A stretch of 12,513 nt of DNA from Elusimicrobiota bacterium (GCA_003557485.1 PWOI01000166.1:1-12513); one strand, 5' to 3'; shown: positions 1 to 12,100, counted from the first letter of the stretch. Numbers and translations: made by a program. The notes: generated from the sequence alone by a model not told the origin.

Positions 1-196
1 CAGGGCTTCCGCTGATCCGCGCATGCCTTCTTCCTCCAGCGCTCCCGAAGCGACGGAGAGTGCTCCCGGCAGGGACAGGGCTTCCGCTGATCCGCGCATG
101 CCTTCTTCCTCCAGCGCTCCCGAAGCGACGGAGAGTGCTCCCGGCAGGGACAGGGCTTCCGCTGATCCGCGCATGCCTTCTTCCTCCAGCGTTCCC
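1..196 (+). repeat. In-frame 75-bp tandem repeat (Pro/Ser/Ala-rich, 25-residue unit)
   Basis: Two complete copies (23-97 and 98-172) are identical base for base. Bases 1-22 match the last 22 bases of the unit, and 173-191 match its first 19 before the sequence diverges at 192. Each unit starts with Met and encodes MPSSSSAPEATES followed by a charged segment ending in ASADPR. As 75 is divisible by three, copy-number change keeps the frame, which also explains why a second frame is open here. The composition suggests a flexible, disordered linker or stalk. Identity between copies points to recent expansion or homogenisation. The array runs off the left edge, so its length is unknown. Confidence 0.95.
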
Positions 197-3100
197 AGCC
201 CGGAAGGACCTGCCTGGCTGCATCCGGGTGAGAGAGGAGAGAACAGGCCGCTCGAGATTATCCCCAGCCAGGGCGGGGCTTCCGAGCACCACGGTGATCC
301 TAATGTGGCCATGGGGCTGACCTGTCCCCTGACCAGATGGAGCATGGAATTTGACCGGAGAGCGCAGGATGCCCATGATGAATATTTTAAAGAGGCGTTG
401 GACAGGGGTATGAGCCCGGATATGGCTTTGGAAATAGCCAATGCCCGGGTGGAAGCAATGTTGGAATCTCCGGAAAAAATAGCTGAGGTGGCAAAAGAAG
501 CCGGTTTTGATAAGGATATTCCGATGGCTTTGGAGTTTGCCGAGAATCGCGGGATTGAAGATCCCCGTAAACAGGGTGAGTATACGGGGCATCTGCTGGG
601 ACCCGAGGCTGAAGCAAGAGATGTGGGTGATACAGGGAGGCATTTTGGGGTTACCGCCAGCGGTGATGATACATGTGAGTTTGTTATAGGTGTGACTTCT
701 ATTGATCCGAACCCCAACCTGAGCCGGACCAATGAGATCCTGGGAGAAATGGGCGGTTCTGCCAGTTATAACAGGGATGGGGACTGGGTAATGGGAGCCA
801 CCGGAGACGATGGCCGGACCGGATATTATGTCCGTGAAGGCGGCTCTTCGGGCGACTGGACTAATGTTGATGACAGGGGTTCCGGCTGGAGCCGCACAAA
901 GAATGACGATTCAATTGAGCGGATTATAAGCGATTCCGAACGGGAACATTTCAGCACCAGTGAAGGGTACTGGTGGATAGAGGACAGCAACGGCCATGAT
1001 AAACGTTACGATCCCAATAGTGAGGAGACCGGGACCCTCTGGACACGCACGAACGAAAACCTGGACACAATGAAAGCGACCGGACGCGTGGGGGTGGAAT
1101 TCGGTGTGCTGGATGAGGAAAACGGAACGGTTGCCCGAATCTGCGATTCCGGTCAGATAACAATTGAAAATGATATGTATGACCCCTCCCGCAGAGAGTA
1201 CCATGCTGTGGGTGACCTTAGAGTGGATCAGAGCAAGACTGGAAGCGGAACCGGAAGCAAAGAAGAATCAGAGTATCTTAAGTTCGACGTCATATATGAG
1301 AGCAGTCAGACGGGAAGGATGACCGCGGATATAAATGACGTCTCTATCCTGGGAGAACCTTTCAGGGTTGAGAGTCTTAATGATAGCGGCGACTGGGATT
1401 ACAGAAGCGTTAATTTTGTATATGACGCTCAGGGAACGCTGCATAAGTATTATTTTGAAGGAGTGGTCGGAGAGGATAATACACAGATAAGCCATCGTGA
1501 CGGTAATACCTACATTGCGGGCGAGGTCTCCGGGTTGGAAAAAGTAGCCGCAATAGATGTCTACAGGGAAGGGATTATAAATCACCTTCAGGATGGAGAC
1601 ACTTTATCAGTTTACCGGGGCGAGACTGACGCGTTAGACCAGATTGAAACCGTCTTCACTGGAGGAGAGCTGGAATCTGATTATGAGGGTCTTATTATGG
1701 AAACCCGGTACGCCACGGAAGGCGCGCATGCCGGTCTTTCAATGGTAGATACGCTTATGCATAGAGCCGGCGGGAATATTGTAAGTGATGTAACCGTTAT
1801 GGGGGATGAGGTTACCGGGAATGTTCATCTGCTTGAGGATAATCCCGGAATTGAAATAACTTTTAACGAAACCGGGGAATATGTTTTTCTTACCGCCGAT
1901 GGTGGAAGATATGTGCTTGATAACCCTGAGGCTCTTGCTGATGCTCTCGCAAACGGGGAAATAATAAATAACGCAGACCTCGGGATATCCCGCCACGGGG
2001 AGAGAGTAAATGATATATTTATTCAAAACGGGGACATAGTCACTCAGCACGATAAAACCGGCCAGGCTACGGACGTCTTTGGCTTTACCGGAAGACAGTG
2101 GAGTGAAGGGAATATAATAGATGATACCAGGACCGAGGAACGTTACTTTGCCGCGACCTGCTCTGAAACCGGAAATTATACCGGATTTTATGAGATGTCC
2201 GAGGGACAGGAGTTATCTCTTTACAGAGGGGACGTATATCTGCCCGGGCAGGTTGAGGCTAAGTGGAGCGGGTCTGACAGGAAAGTTTATTTAAGGTCCG
2301 GGGAACATACCCTTAATAACGGTGTTGATGACATAAATATTGAAATATCCGGTCGGGGCGGGGCCTGGGTCGGCACAGAAGATGCTATAGTGGACATACT
2401 CCATGACGCCAATGAGAGGTTTGGTGTTCAGTATGGCGATGAGATTCTGGAACATGCGATTAAAGACATACACTTCGACAGGAACGGCCAGGCAATGATT
2501 GAGGGTGTTTTTTACCTTGAAGACGGCCAGCAAGTTGAGCGTATGATAGTTAACGGGCAAATTGATTACAGGGAAGCCCAGGAAAATATGGGGCAGGAAG
2601 AAAGCGAGTCCCGTCAGGAAGAAGGCCGCACAAGGGGCATAACTCATACTTCAAGCGTTTTTGATGCAGATATATCAATTGTATGTGAAGATAGCGCATT
2701 AAACAGTCTTTCACTTACAAGCAGGAAAGATGATTCCAATTTTTCGGGAAGTTATTTCCTTGAAGATGCTGCTAACGGCGGGATAAATAACCTCTTCTTT
2801 AACGAGTTTAACGGTGGAACCGATGTGACTTTTTCGGAAGGCTCCAGGTATATGGTGCAGGAGGCCTCGTATCTTATTGACGCTACTGAAGGCGGAGATG
2901 GCTTTTATGCCGAGCGGGAAGGAAGCTATACTGTTAAGTTTAATGAAAGTACCCGGCTGTCTCTCAGTAATGATACGGGTATCCTTGAGCTTAGGTCGCA
3001 TATTAATCGTAACAACCTTCAGTCCGGAGACGTAACTATAGTAGATGAATTTGATGTAACCTTCCTTACAGGAAGCAAGGCCGGAACTACTGAAAGTTAT

Positions 3101-6100
3101 ACTGCCACGACTGATATAAACGTTGTAGAATATGAATATGCTACCCGCGGCAGAGGGGGGCAGATGGAAGGGACCCGGTATTTTGAAAATACCGTTATTG
3201 AGGATAGTAGCGGTAGCCGCCTTACAAAAGATTTTCTCGGGTATGAGTATACGACCAACCGCATAGAGACAGGTAAATGGGGCCGTACTATTGAGGTAAG
3301 CGCCAGCGGTATTACCGAGAGTCAGGGTATACTCCTTTCAGCCTGGGAAGGCATAAAGGGGCTTAATCACCTGGGTAACGCCGCCACCGCCGCTGTTGCA
3401 TCGTTATTTACTTCTTCGGTTGATTCTTACTTTGATTCCCAGTGGGAAAAGGCTGTAAACCACCTTACCGGGCTTACTATGGACCAGTATAACAGCCTTG
3501 AAACCGGCCAGAGGGCCATGCTTATGTTTTCCGGAACCTTCAGCGCGGTGCTTGACGTAGCTTCAGTTGTCCTGATCGCGACAGGTGTCGGAGCAAAGGT
3601 AGGGGTAGCTGCTGCAGGTATCGCAAAGGCCGTGGGTGCCGGAATGAGGATTGCCGCACGGGCCGCTACCAGGGCCGTGATAAGGGCCGCTCAGACAGCT
3701 ATTACCCAGGGAATCAGGAGAGGTATTACTCAGGGCTTGAGGTTGGGTCTACAGACCTTTAGAGAGGGGATGAGACATGCGGGGCGTACGACATTAGCAG
3801 GCGTCAGGAACGCGGTATCCAGCGCTTTTAGAAGCAGCGCGGGCGCTGCTGGTTCCGGGGGCAGTTACTTTGAGAGAGCGAAAAGATCTCTTCAGGTGTT
3901 CAACCGGGACGGTGTGGCAAGATATAATAGAGCCGTGAGTCAGTATAACTTTACAATGGGCCAGCCCGCTCTTGCCCGCGCCCAGCAGTCAGTGCTTTCC
4001 CGGGCCTCAAACGCTCTCTCCAGGATAGGAAACAGCTTACTTGTAAATATAAACTCAATGGCAAGCGTAAATGTATTTTCCAGGGCCGGAAGCGTTATGG
4101 TTGATGCAATGAACTTTGATAGTGAGACAGCAGAGATGCTTCATACCGCCCTTGGAATGCTTCCGGTTCTTCTTGGAAATCCCACGGGGATAGCAGGATC
4201 TGGAGGGCAAACCGCCGCTCAATCGCTTATCTATCGACTTCCATCTCGATTTGCTAGCGGCGGACGACTCAGTACGGGCGCCTCCGCCGCTGTTTACGCT
4301 ACAGCCGGGTTTGGAGCGGGTGTAGGTTACGGTTACCTGGTGCAGGGAGCGGAGAGTTTTGGCGAAGCGGCCGGTTACGGCACGCTTTTTGCAGCGGGAG
4401 CTCTTGTGGGCTCAGTACTGGGAGGAGCTGTTTCAAGGGCTGCCACCCAAGGCGGCAGATCAGCTGCGAAACTTTCTAAAGGTATGATTGCCGGTTCGGT
4501 AGCCGGCGGGTTAGGCGGCGGTTATTTAAACTGGCAGTTAAGCGGCGAGGGCAGGTCCTTTGAAGACTTTGGGCTTAGTGATCTCACCTCATCCGAGTTT
4601 ATAACAGGAGCAGTAATCGGGAGCGCTCTGGGCGCTTCCCTTGGTGGCGGCGCGATCTCCCAGATAGGGCGGACTATAGCACAGCAGGGTAATGTGTCTA
4701 CAGCAGGGCTCTCCGCAGCGACGGGTTTCCTGGGCGGTTATTCTATAGCCCGTTACGGGTTTGACCAGGATGTGGGTGCCTCATTGCTCTGGGGCGCGTT
4801 GGGCGCTGTCGCCGGAACCGGGCTTTATATGACGCATATTAATCCCCAGGTTGGCGGTATTGTGAATTTTGCCGCGCAGCTTCCCTTTAATACCCTGAGA
4901 GTGGTAAGAAGCGTCACTACATTCAGAATGGGCACCTCCCTCGCGCTCAGCGCCTTGTCGTCTGCCGGGGTTAAGTTTCCGGATAACTTTACTTGGCAAG
5001 TAGGCGGATACGACGCTTTCGGTTCCGGGACTGTTAAGGGAGAAGACGGCTCGGAGACCCCCGCGGTGTTTTTCTTCGGAATACAGCTTACTTACCAGGA
5101 CCAGGGAAGCGCAAGGGATATTATCAGGCAAACGGTTGATACCGGACATGAGACTATGTTCAGCCCGACCTTATGGGCCTTCTCACTGACTGTTTCGGCG
5201 GTCAGACCGATACTGGCCCCGATTGTACAGAATATGCCCGGGTTGGGGCATGTAAACCAGGCTCTCTCCGGCGGCGGTTTCTCGGGAGGTAAAGGTCTCG
5301 GCGCCCGGATAGCCAATTACTTCTACGAAGTCGGGCTGCAGGAGTTCGGGCCACAGGCCGTATTCGGCGGAGTTATGGGCGGAACTTTTTCCGGTGAGTT
5401 CGGGAGTCAGTTGGTGGAACTTCTCAGGGAAACCTACGGTTCCGGAAGAGGAGGGATGTCGGCAACTAACCTCTCAAACGCCATGGCCCAGGTCAGGTCG
5501 CTCCAGAACCTGCATAGTTCCAGCAGGGATGCCAGTACAGACGTTAACGCCTACAGCCAGATATTAGGTCAGCTGGCCGGGCAGGTGTATAATGACCTGA
5601 ATATTACTCCTGCGGTGAGCCAGGATGCCTTACAGCAGATAGCAAATAATAACCCTGAAATGGCCAAGCGCATGGTTGACGTGGATATAGCGGCAGCAAA
5701 CGCCGGGCTTAACCAGAACCAGCGCCTTGAGGTAATAGCTGCCCTGACCGGAGTAAGTGTCAGTACTGACCAGTCCGGAACGGTTCAGGTCTCAAGGACC
5801 GCGACGGAGGTTTCGTCGGCAGTTGAAAGAGCCGGGTATGATGCGGTTATTGATTACGCTCACGGTATATCCCAGCTTGAGAAGGCTCAGACGGCGCGCA
5901 GCGGGTTTGAGAGAATAGTTCTTGGGAGAACGGAGAGCGACCGGAGCCAGCTCTTGGAACAGCTTTCCGGGGCTGAGGGTATCCAGGGTCAGGATGCGAT
6001 TGCGGCAGCCCTGGGTGAAAGGATTAGTGACGCCAGGACGCTTGAAGCTTTCAGGCATTACGTGACAGGAGCCGTATCGATGATGAGCGCTTCCGACAGA

Positions 6101-9100
6101 AGCAGCGCCACCTATGCTAACCTCCGGAACAACGTTAACGCCGTAATGGCCTCCTTATCCAGCCAGTTTGATGCTTTTCCGGAAGCTGTAGATTACCTGC
6201 ACGCTGCAGTCACTACCGTGGCAGAGAGCAGAAACTCCGATATTCAGAGGAGTTTCCTTGAAGCGGCAACCCTTGAATCCGGCGCTTTTATGGATACTTT
6301 TTCCAACTGGGCGGAGCAGCAGGTCGCTGCGAGAAATACAGAAGCCCTTGAAAAAGTCGGGCCGGTTGTTCTGGCGCTTCATAACGCTATGGCAAACCTG
6401 GAAGCAGAGCATCTGGTTGATTACCTTGCTTCGGCAGAGAGCCACGACAAACTTGGGTTATATGAAACCGCTCAGAAGGCCCTTTATAATAAACTTTCAG
6501 CCGAGCAGCAGCAGCAGGTTATACAGAATCTTGCTGAAGGTAAACCGGCAGCCGAGATTGAAATTGAAATTGCTGATGCTGATAATGTTTCAGTGAGGTC
6601 GGACCTTCTCTCCGGTGTTGCTCTGCAGGAGATGAGTTCACAGCAGATGGTTGAGTTTATTTCCTCAGCGGACTCCAATGTAAGCTCAGAGCTGCTGATG
6701 ACCGTTCAGCATGCTCTTTTTAATCAACTTTCAGTCGAGCAGCAGCAGCAGGTTATAGAGAGCGTGCTTGAGAACGATAAGGATGCGACTGTTGAAATTG
6801 AAATTGCTGGTGCTGATAATGTTTCAGTTAGGTCAGAACTTCTTGCGGAAGCTGCTCTGTCCAGCCGAATAACTCAAATGGCAGGCGAGCGGGACTCGGA
6901 AGTATCCGTTGAAAGTTTTGATGAGACGACGGCAGGAACGGAGTTTCTGTTAAGGGAAAGGGAACGTATACAAAGAGCCCAGGAAGAGTATAATGAAGCA
7001 GTTGCAGAAGAAAGAACGGATAGTGCCGAAACAATAGCCAGTGAACTTGCCAGGGAACTTATAATCTCTTTTCAGGACCGTGCTCGGACAATAATAAGTG
7101 ATAACCCTGATGTGGCTTTTAATTATGAACCTGGTGAAAATTTTACTCTTAAAGAAGGCCAGGTAAAAGCGGTACATGATATAGTCCAGTCTCTGCTGGA
7201 GGGTAAGCAGGCAGGAAGACGCGGGCATATGCAGCTTGCCGCAACGGCCCAGGGAAAAACCGTGATATCTATGCTGGGACTTGTTTTTATGAACGCGGGC
7301 AACCATGACAATATGATACATCTTTCCAATACCGATACAAATGTGGCCGAAACTATGAATATGATAAAGGATTTTCAGCTTGGTTCGGGAGCGCATCTTT
7401 CAAAGGAACAGGTTGAAGAGTTGCGTAATGATCCGGAGGCTATGAGACGGATTTTTACAGAACGTACCCATCTGGGAATGACATATGATACCTTCGGAAG
7501 TATTGTTTCAATGGCGCTGGCCGAGCTTCTTTCTGAAAAGCAGGAAGGTGACAGCGGCGTGACAGCCAAAGAGGCGGAGCATAACCGTAAGATTCTAAGT
7601 GATGCCGGTATAAGACTTGTTCCTGACAGAAACGGCCTTCGGTTTGAGAACCCTGAAATGTCCAGGAAAGCTCTTGAGCTCCTTGTGGAAAATGGCAGGG
7701 GCCTGGAAAAAACTTCGGTGCCTTTTGACAGACTTCTTAAGACGGCTGTTAATGCGGATGAGCTTGATTACGCCGCTACTATACCTGCCCAGGCCATTGC
7801 CCGGGCTCTTGGAACCTATGCCAGCAACCTTAACCAGATTAATTACTACAATGTTCTCAGTAACCCTCAAAGGTACTTAAACAGCAGCGAGAATATGGAA
7901 GAGTTCATTGAGACATACGCTCAGGAATTTCAGAAGTCCAAGGAAGCTATAAGGGCAGATATAAGGGCAAGCGCTTCAGAGTCCGGCAGAAACCGTTTCA
8001 GTAGACTGGCATCTTTCTGGGAGAGTGTAAATGCGAGGGCTCAGGAATTAACTCCGTCAAGTAATTTTACACAGGAAGCTTCACTTTTCGTTGACGCTGC
8101 TTCTCTCGGCATAGCACAGTCCGAGGTTGAGCAGGCGCTCTCCGAACAGGTTAATAACAAAAGGGCCAGAGACTTGTTTGAGAGCCTGGCGGAAAAAACC
8201 GGGAAACTCCACGCTCGTATGCCGAATTACAAGGGCAGGACCGATTATGCTGAAGGAGCACAGCACCTGTTTACCGGGATGTCCCGCGCCCAGTATTACG
8301 GCGCGATAGCAGAGACAGAGACTTTTGCTTCCCTGATGAGTTCTGAAGAGGCCAGAAGAGAGTTTGCCAGGCGTTTCTCAAAAGAACTGGATATTTTCCC
8401 CTCTGATATAGAGAAGGAACTCAAGGATTTACTGAAACCGGAGAGCAAGGAGAGCCAGGATAACCCGGATATAGCGCGTAATAAAGTAAAGGCGTTGGCT
8501 CATTTATGGAGCGAAGCTCATAAATTTTCCAATGAGATTTCTAACAGACCCGGCAGAGTTGATCTAGAAACGCTTAACAACAAGGAAGCAGATTTGAAAG
8601 CTGAGGCTGAACAACATGGAATAGCCGAGTTTGTGAATGAAGCAGAATTAAGACAGGTGATAAGGAGAAATTATACAAGCGAAGATCTTGCCAGACTTAT
8701 AAACCAGGAAGACCTGGATGCGGGGAGCAGAGCACTGGCTGAAAGGGTCAGTGAAGAACGCCGGGGCGAAATTGACCTTGCGGCTGAAGTTGAGAAGATT
8801 TTCCAGGAACTGAAGAGTGAACATGGAAATGTTTTCAGCGATGCGGAACTCAGGGAGTTCATATGGAACGGACTTCAGGCCCATAACCTGGAGAAGAACA
8901 GGGAGTTTGCTGTTAAGACGGACCCGTTCGGGAACAAGAGGCTGGATATAACTTCAAGCGGACTTACCTACCGTAACCTGAACCTTCCCGCCGGTCAGAT
9001 GCAGGTTCTGGAGGTTCTTCACGGAGCAGAGATAAGCAGGCCCTCTAATCAGACTTTTATTTCCAACTCGCTCCAGGCTCTGGGAATGGCGGAGACAATA

Positions 9101-12100
9101 GTAGGGTACTCTGGCACGGCTTCTGATTCTTTCAGGGATAATTTCCTTGAAAGGCTGAATATGAGCGTAAAAGGCCAGGTTACCGGGAACCAGATCGTGG
9201 GACGTCACCATTACCTGCTTCCCACTCAGAATGATTCTGGTGATCTTCTGGTAAAAACTATGCAGGATCTTGAATCCAGGAATATCGCGGGTTTTCATCT
9301 GGTTATGACTGCAAATACGAGTGAGAGTTTCGTTTTCCTGGAAAAAGTTTATGAAGCTGTACAGGCCGGGAAGATAAACACATCAGGAGAGTTAGGGCTC
9401 ACAAGTTTAACAGAGAACGCAAGAAACGCGCTTCTTGAAAGAGGACGGAACCCTGAAAAATTTGAAGATCTGTGGGAGGAATGGAATACTCTCAGGGGAC
9501 TGGAAAGCCGCAATGAAGCTGAAGAGGCTCTTTTTAGAACCCTTGACTCCCATCTGGCCCCTGTTCTTGACAGAGTAGCTTTCTTCCGGCACGATTCCAG
9601 CGAAGAGGAGAAAAGAAATGTAATAGATTCAGTAAAAGCAGGGGAGAAAGAAGTCCTCATAACAGACGCTTATCTCGGAGGACGGGGTATGGACCTGAAA
9701 GCAATGGTTAAAGCTGCCGATAATCTTAGAACAAGGCTTTCCGTCAGGGAAGGTGTTGATAAGAATGATGTTGCGCCAATGGCCCAGGCTATGGAATGGG
9801 TCATGAATCCGGAGCTTATGACCTGGGTTCAGTGTGAGCAGGCCGAGGGGCGTCTGGATCCCAGGGGAGACAACCGCTTTTCTACTAAAGCCTGGACAAA
9901 AGATATTGTTTCAATATCTACTATAGAAAGGGCCCGGACGGTTGATGTCTTCGAGGAAGCAGCGAAGAGAGACGGATGGTCTATTGATGTGTTGCGTGAT
10001 AATATGAAAGTCGCGCAGGACCAGCATGAACACAGAGCTTTTCAGAAAGCCGGTCAGAGGGTCCAGATGGCTTCCCAGCGCTTGAATATAAATGATCTGT
10101 CAACAACGGTTCAGCAAAACCTTTCAGGGAAAAGCAATCGGGATAAATATTATGACCTGAAAACAGGAGAATTGACCCAGCGCGGGATAGCTCACGTGGA
10201 AGCGCAAAGGCTCAATGACCTTGCCGATCTCAAACTTAAGGCGGATCACCTTGATGAGCTTGTAGGAAAACTGACCCTTGATGATAACTGGAGCGCCGAA
10301 CTTCTCAGCAAGATTGCGGAAGAGATAAAGAGGGTTGCACCCGCCTCCCAGACCGAAATCCAGAAGCATATTCTGAAGTTATCGGAAAAAGTCAGCGATT
10401 ACCATTCCAAATACGAAAAAGCAGAAACTTTTCAGAGGGATAACGCCGACGTTCTTCAAAACGCAAGGTTTGGATTAAGAACCCGTTTTACTGACTGGAG
10501 ACTTAAGAGACAGGCGGATAATGCCAGGAAAAAACTGGATACCGTGCTGGTTAATGCCATGCAGTCGGGTCTTTTGAAAAGCAGCGCCGCCGAGTTAACC
10601 GAAGGAAATCGTATTTCCCTGTCAAGAAGCGGGGTTTCAGAAGAGGCTCTGGAGGTACTTGATAGTATTGATGCGCAGAGACTTAACACTCTGAATATAG
10701 CCGAAGGAAAGAGTTTGCTTACGGAAAAAGGCGTAAGCGAATCCGATGCTGATAAAATACTGAGTTTTATAGCTGATAACAATTTTGATTCTCTTTCAGG
10801 GTTATGGAACCTCTATAAGGGGCTTCCCGGCGTCTCCCGGAATCTGGGGAAAATTAATTTTAAGGGAAGTGATTTTCATAAACTCAGCGTATTTTTAGAG
10901 AATGCTAAAAAGATTACGGGTAATGAAACTCTTCCGCCTCTGGCGAGAAAGGGAGTTGGCTTAACCGAACTGATGAACGCGGTAAGATCTGAAGATTTTT
11001 CAGGGGTTCTTTCCAAAATGGTGCCCGGAAGATCCAAGGTTGCCAGGGTTATAAAAGCCGTAGACGCCAGGGTCTCTGAAAAGGCAGCAGAAAAATTACC
11101 TTCGGATTCTGATAGCAAGAAACTTATTGACAGACTGATTCCGATGGTTAAAAACTCAATGACTGTCTCAGATATTGACCAAATAGCCCGGGAACATGGA
11201 TTAGAAGTTTCTGAGGCTCTCCAGATAATACTTCCCCTTACACCTATGGACAGGATTTCTGAGATTGAAACTGCGGTAGAGAACGATCCGTCGTTTGCAG
11301 AGAACCTGAAGCTTGGGCATATTTCATCGGACGAATCAATATCCGCGCTCCGTAATGAGCTTTCCGCGGCATCAGATGCGGAGAGCGTTTCCGTAATCAG
11401 TATACCCGGTTTCGGCAGGGTCGAACTTGACGCATCTGGAGAAACAACCGGGTTTGACGCCGGAGCCCTGAGGCTTTCAGAGGAAAATTATAATGCCTTG
11501 GAAAAGATATCTGATATTTCTCCCGAGTTTGCCGGAAAAGTTGCCCGTATGCTGGCGGCTTTTGAAATGCATAACGAGAAAACAGGAGAAGATCTCTTTG
11601 ATAATTATATTACGGAGATGAGGAGGATGGGGATAGAGAAACCTGAGGCTATGGCTCTTCCAATAATGATAAATGCCATCAAAGTAGACTCCACTCCTTC
11701 TTCAGATCAGCAGGCCCTGCCTGGAGCTCTGGCTGAATTTATGGGCGAGGAGAGAATAATTGAGGCTGTCAGGGGACCTGGAGCCGTGCAGCCTGACGAA
11801 ACTATACATTCCGAGGTGGATGCAGCGGGTCTTGGGGCATTCCTGCGGGCCTTATCCGCCGTAGTACTCTCTCCCGCTAATTCCGTGGGAAGGTTCACCG
11901 GTGTCAATGCTGGAGAGATCCTGGGTCTTGACCCCTGGTCAATTGGACAGGATACAGGCAGGTCCTGGGGAGCCGTGACCCGTTATATGTTCAACCCCGA
12001 TCCGTATGCGATAATAGAAGATATAGGTATAGCCTTAAACGGCGGCCGTTCCGATGCGGGGTTGAGTGTTCCCACAAACCTGCTTGAAAGCGTGCTCAGT

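Noticed and set aside
23-25. ATG at 23 as the true start of the giant gene
   Set aside because: The frame is open upstream, the codons before it match the end of the repeat unit, and the same sequence with no Shine-Dalgarno precedes every repeat ATG.
1-196. CRISPR array
   Set aside because: The repeats are head-to-tail without unique spacers, 75 bp long and in-frame coding.
60-320. Overlapping plus-strand frame of 86 codons
   Set aside because: It is open because the 75-bp repeat preserves all frames; it lies wholly inside the giant gene and has no independent support.
3515-5455. Polymorphic-toxin or colicin-type pore domain
   Set aside because: Hydrophobic Gly/Ala runs resemble pre-toxin segments, but no toxin domain, repeat-associated core or immunity gene was found.
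6950-7396. Minus-strand frame of 148 codons opposite the motor domain, and the other antisense frames
   Set aside because: The sense strand shows conserved ATPase motifs here; the antisense translations look non-protein-like and have no ribosome sites, so they are shadows.
8078-8110. LFVDAASLG (around residue 2690) as motif II
   Set aside because: It resembles SecA VDEVDSIL only in VD and SL and lacks the DE pair; DELD at 2579-2582 fits better in sequence and order.
7151-9890. Housekeeping secA gene
   Set aside because: Motifs are diverged, the domain has large insertions, the C-terminal zinc-binding motif is absent and it sits in the middle of a giant protein; a normal secA should be elsewhere in the genome.
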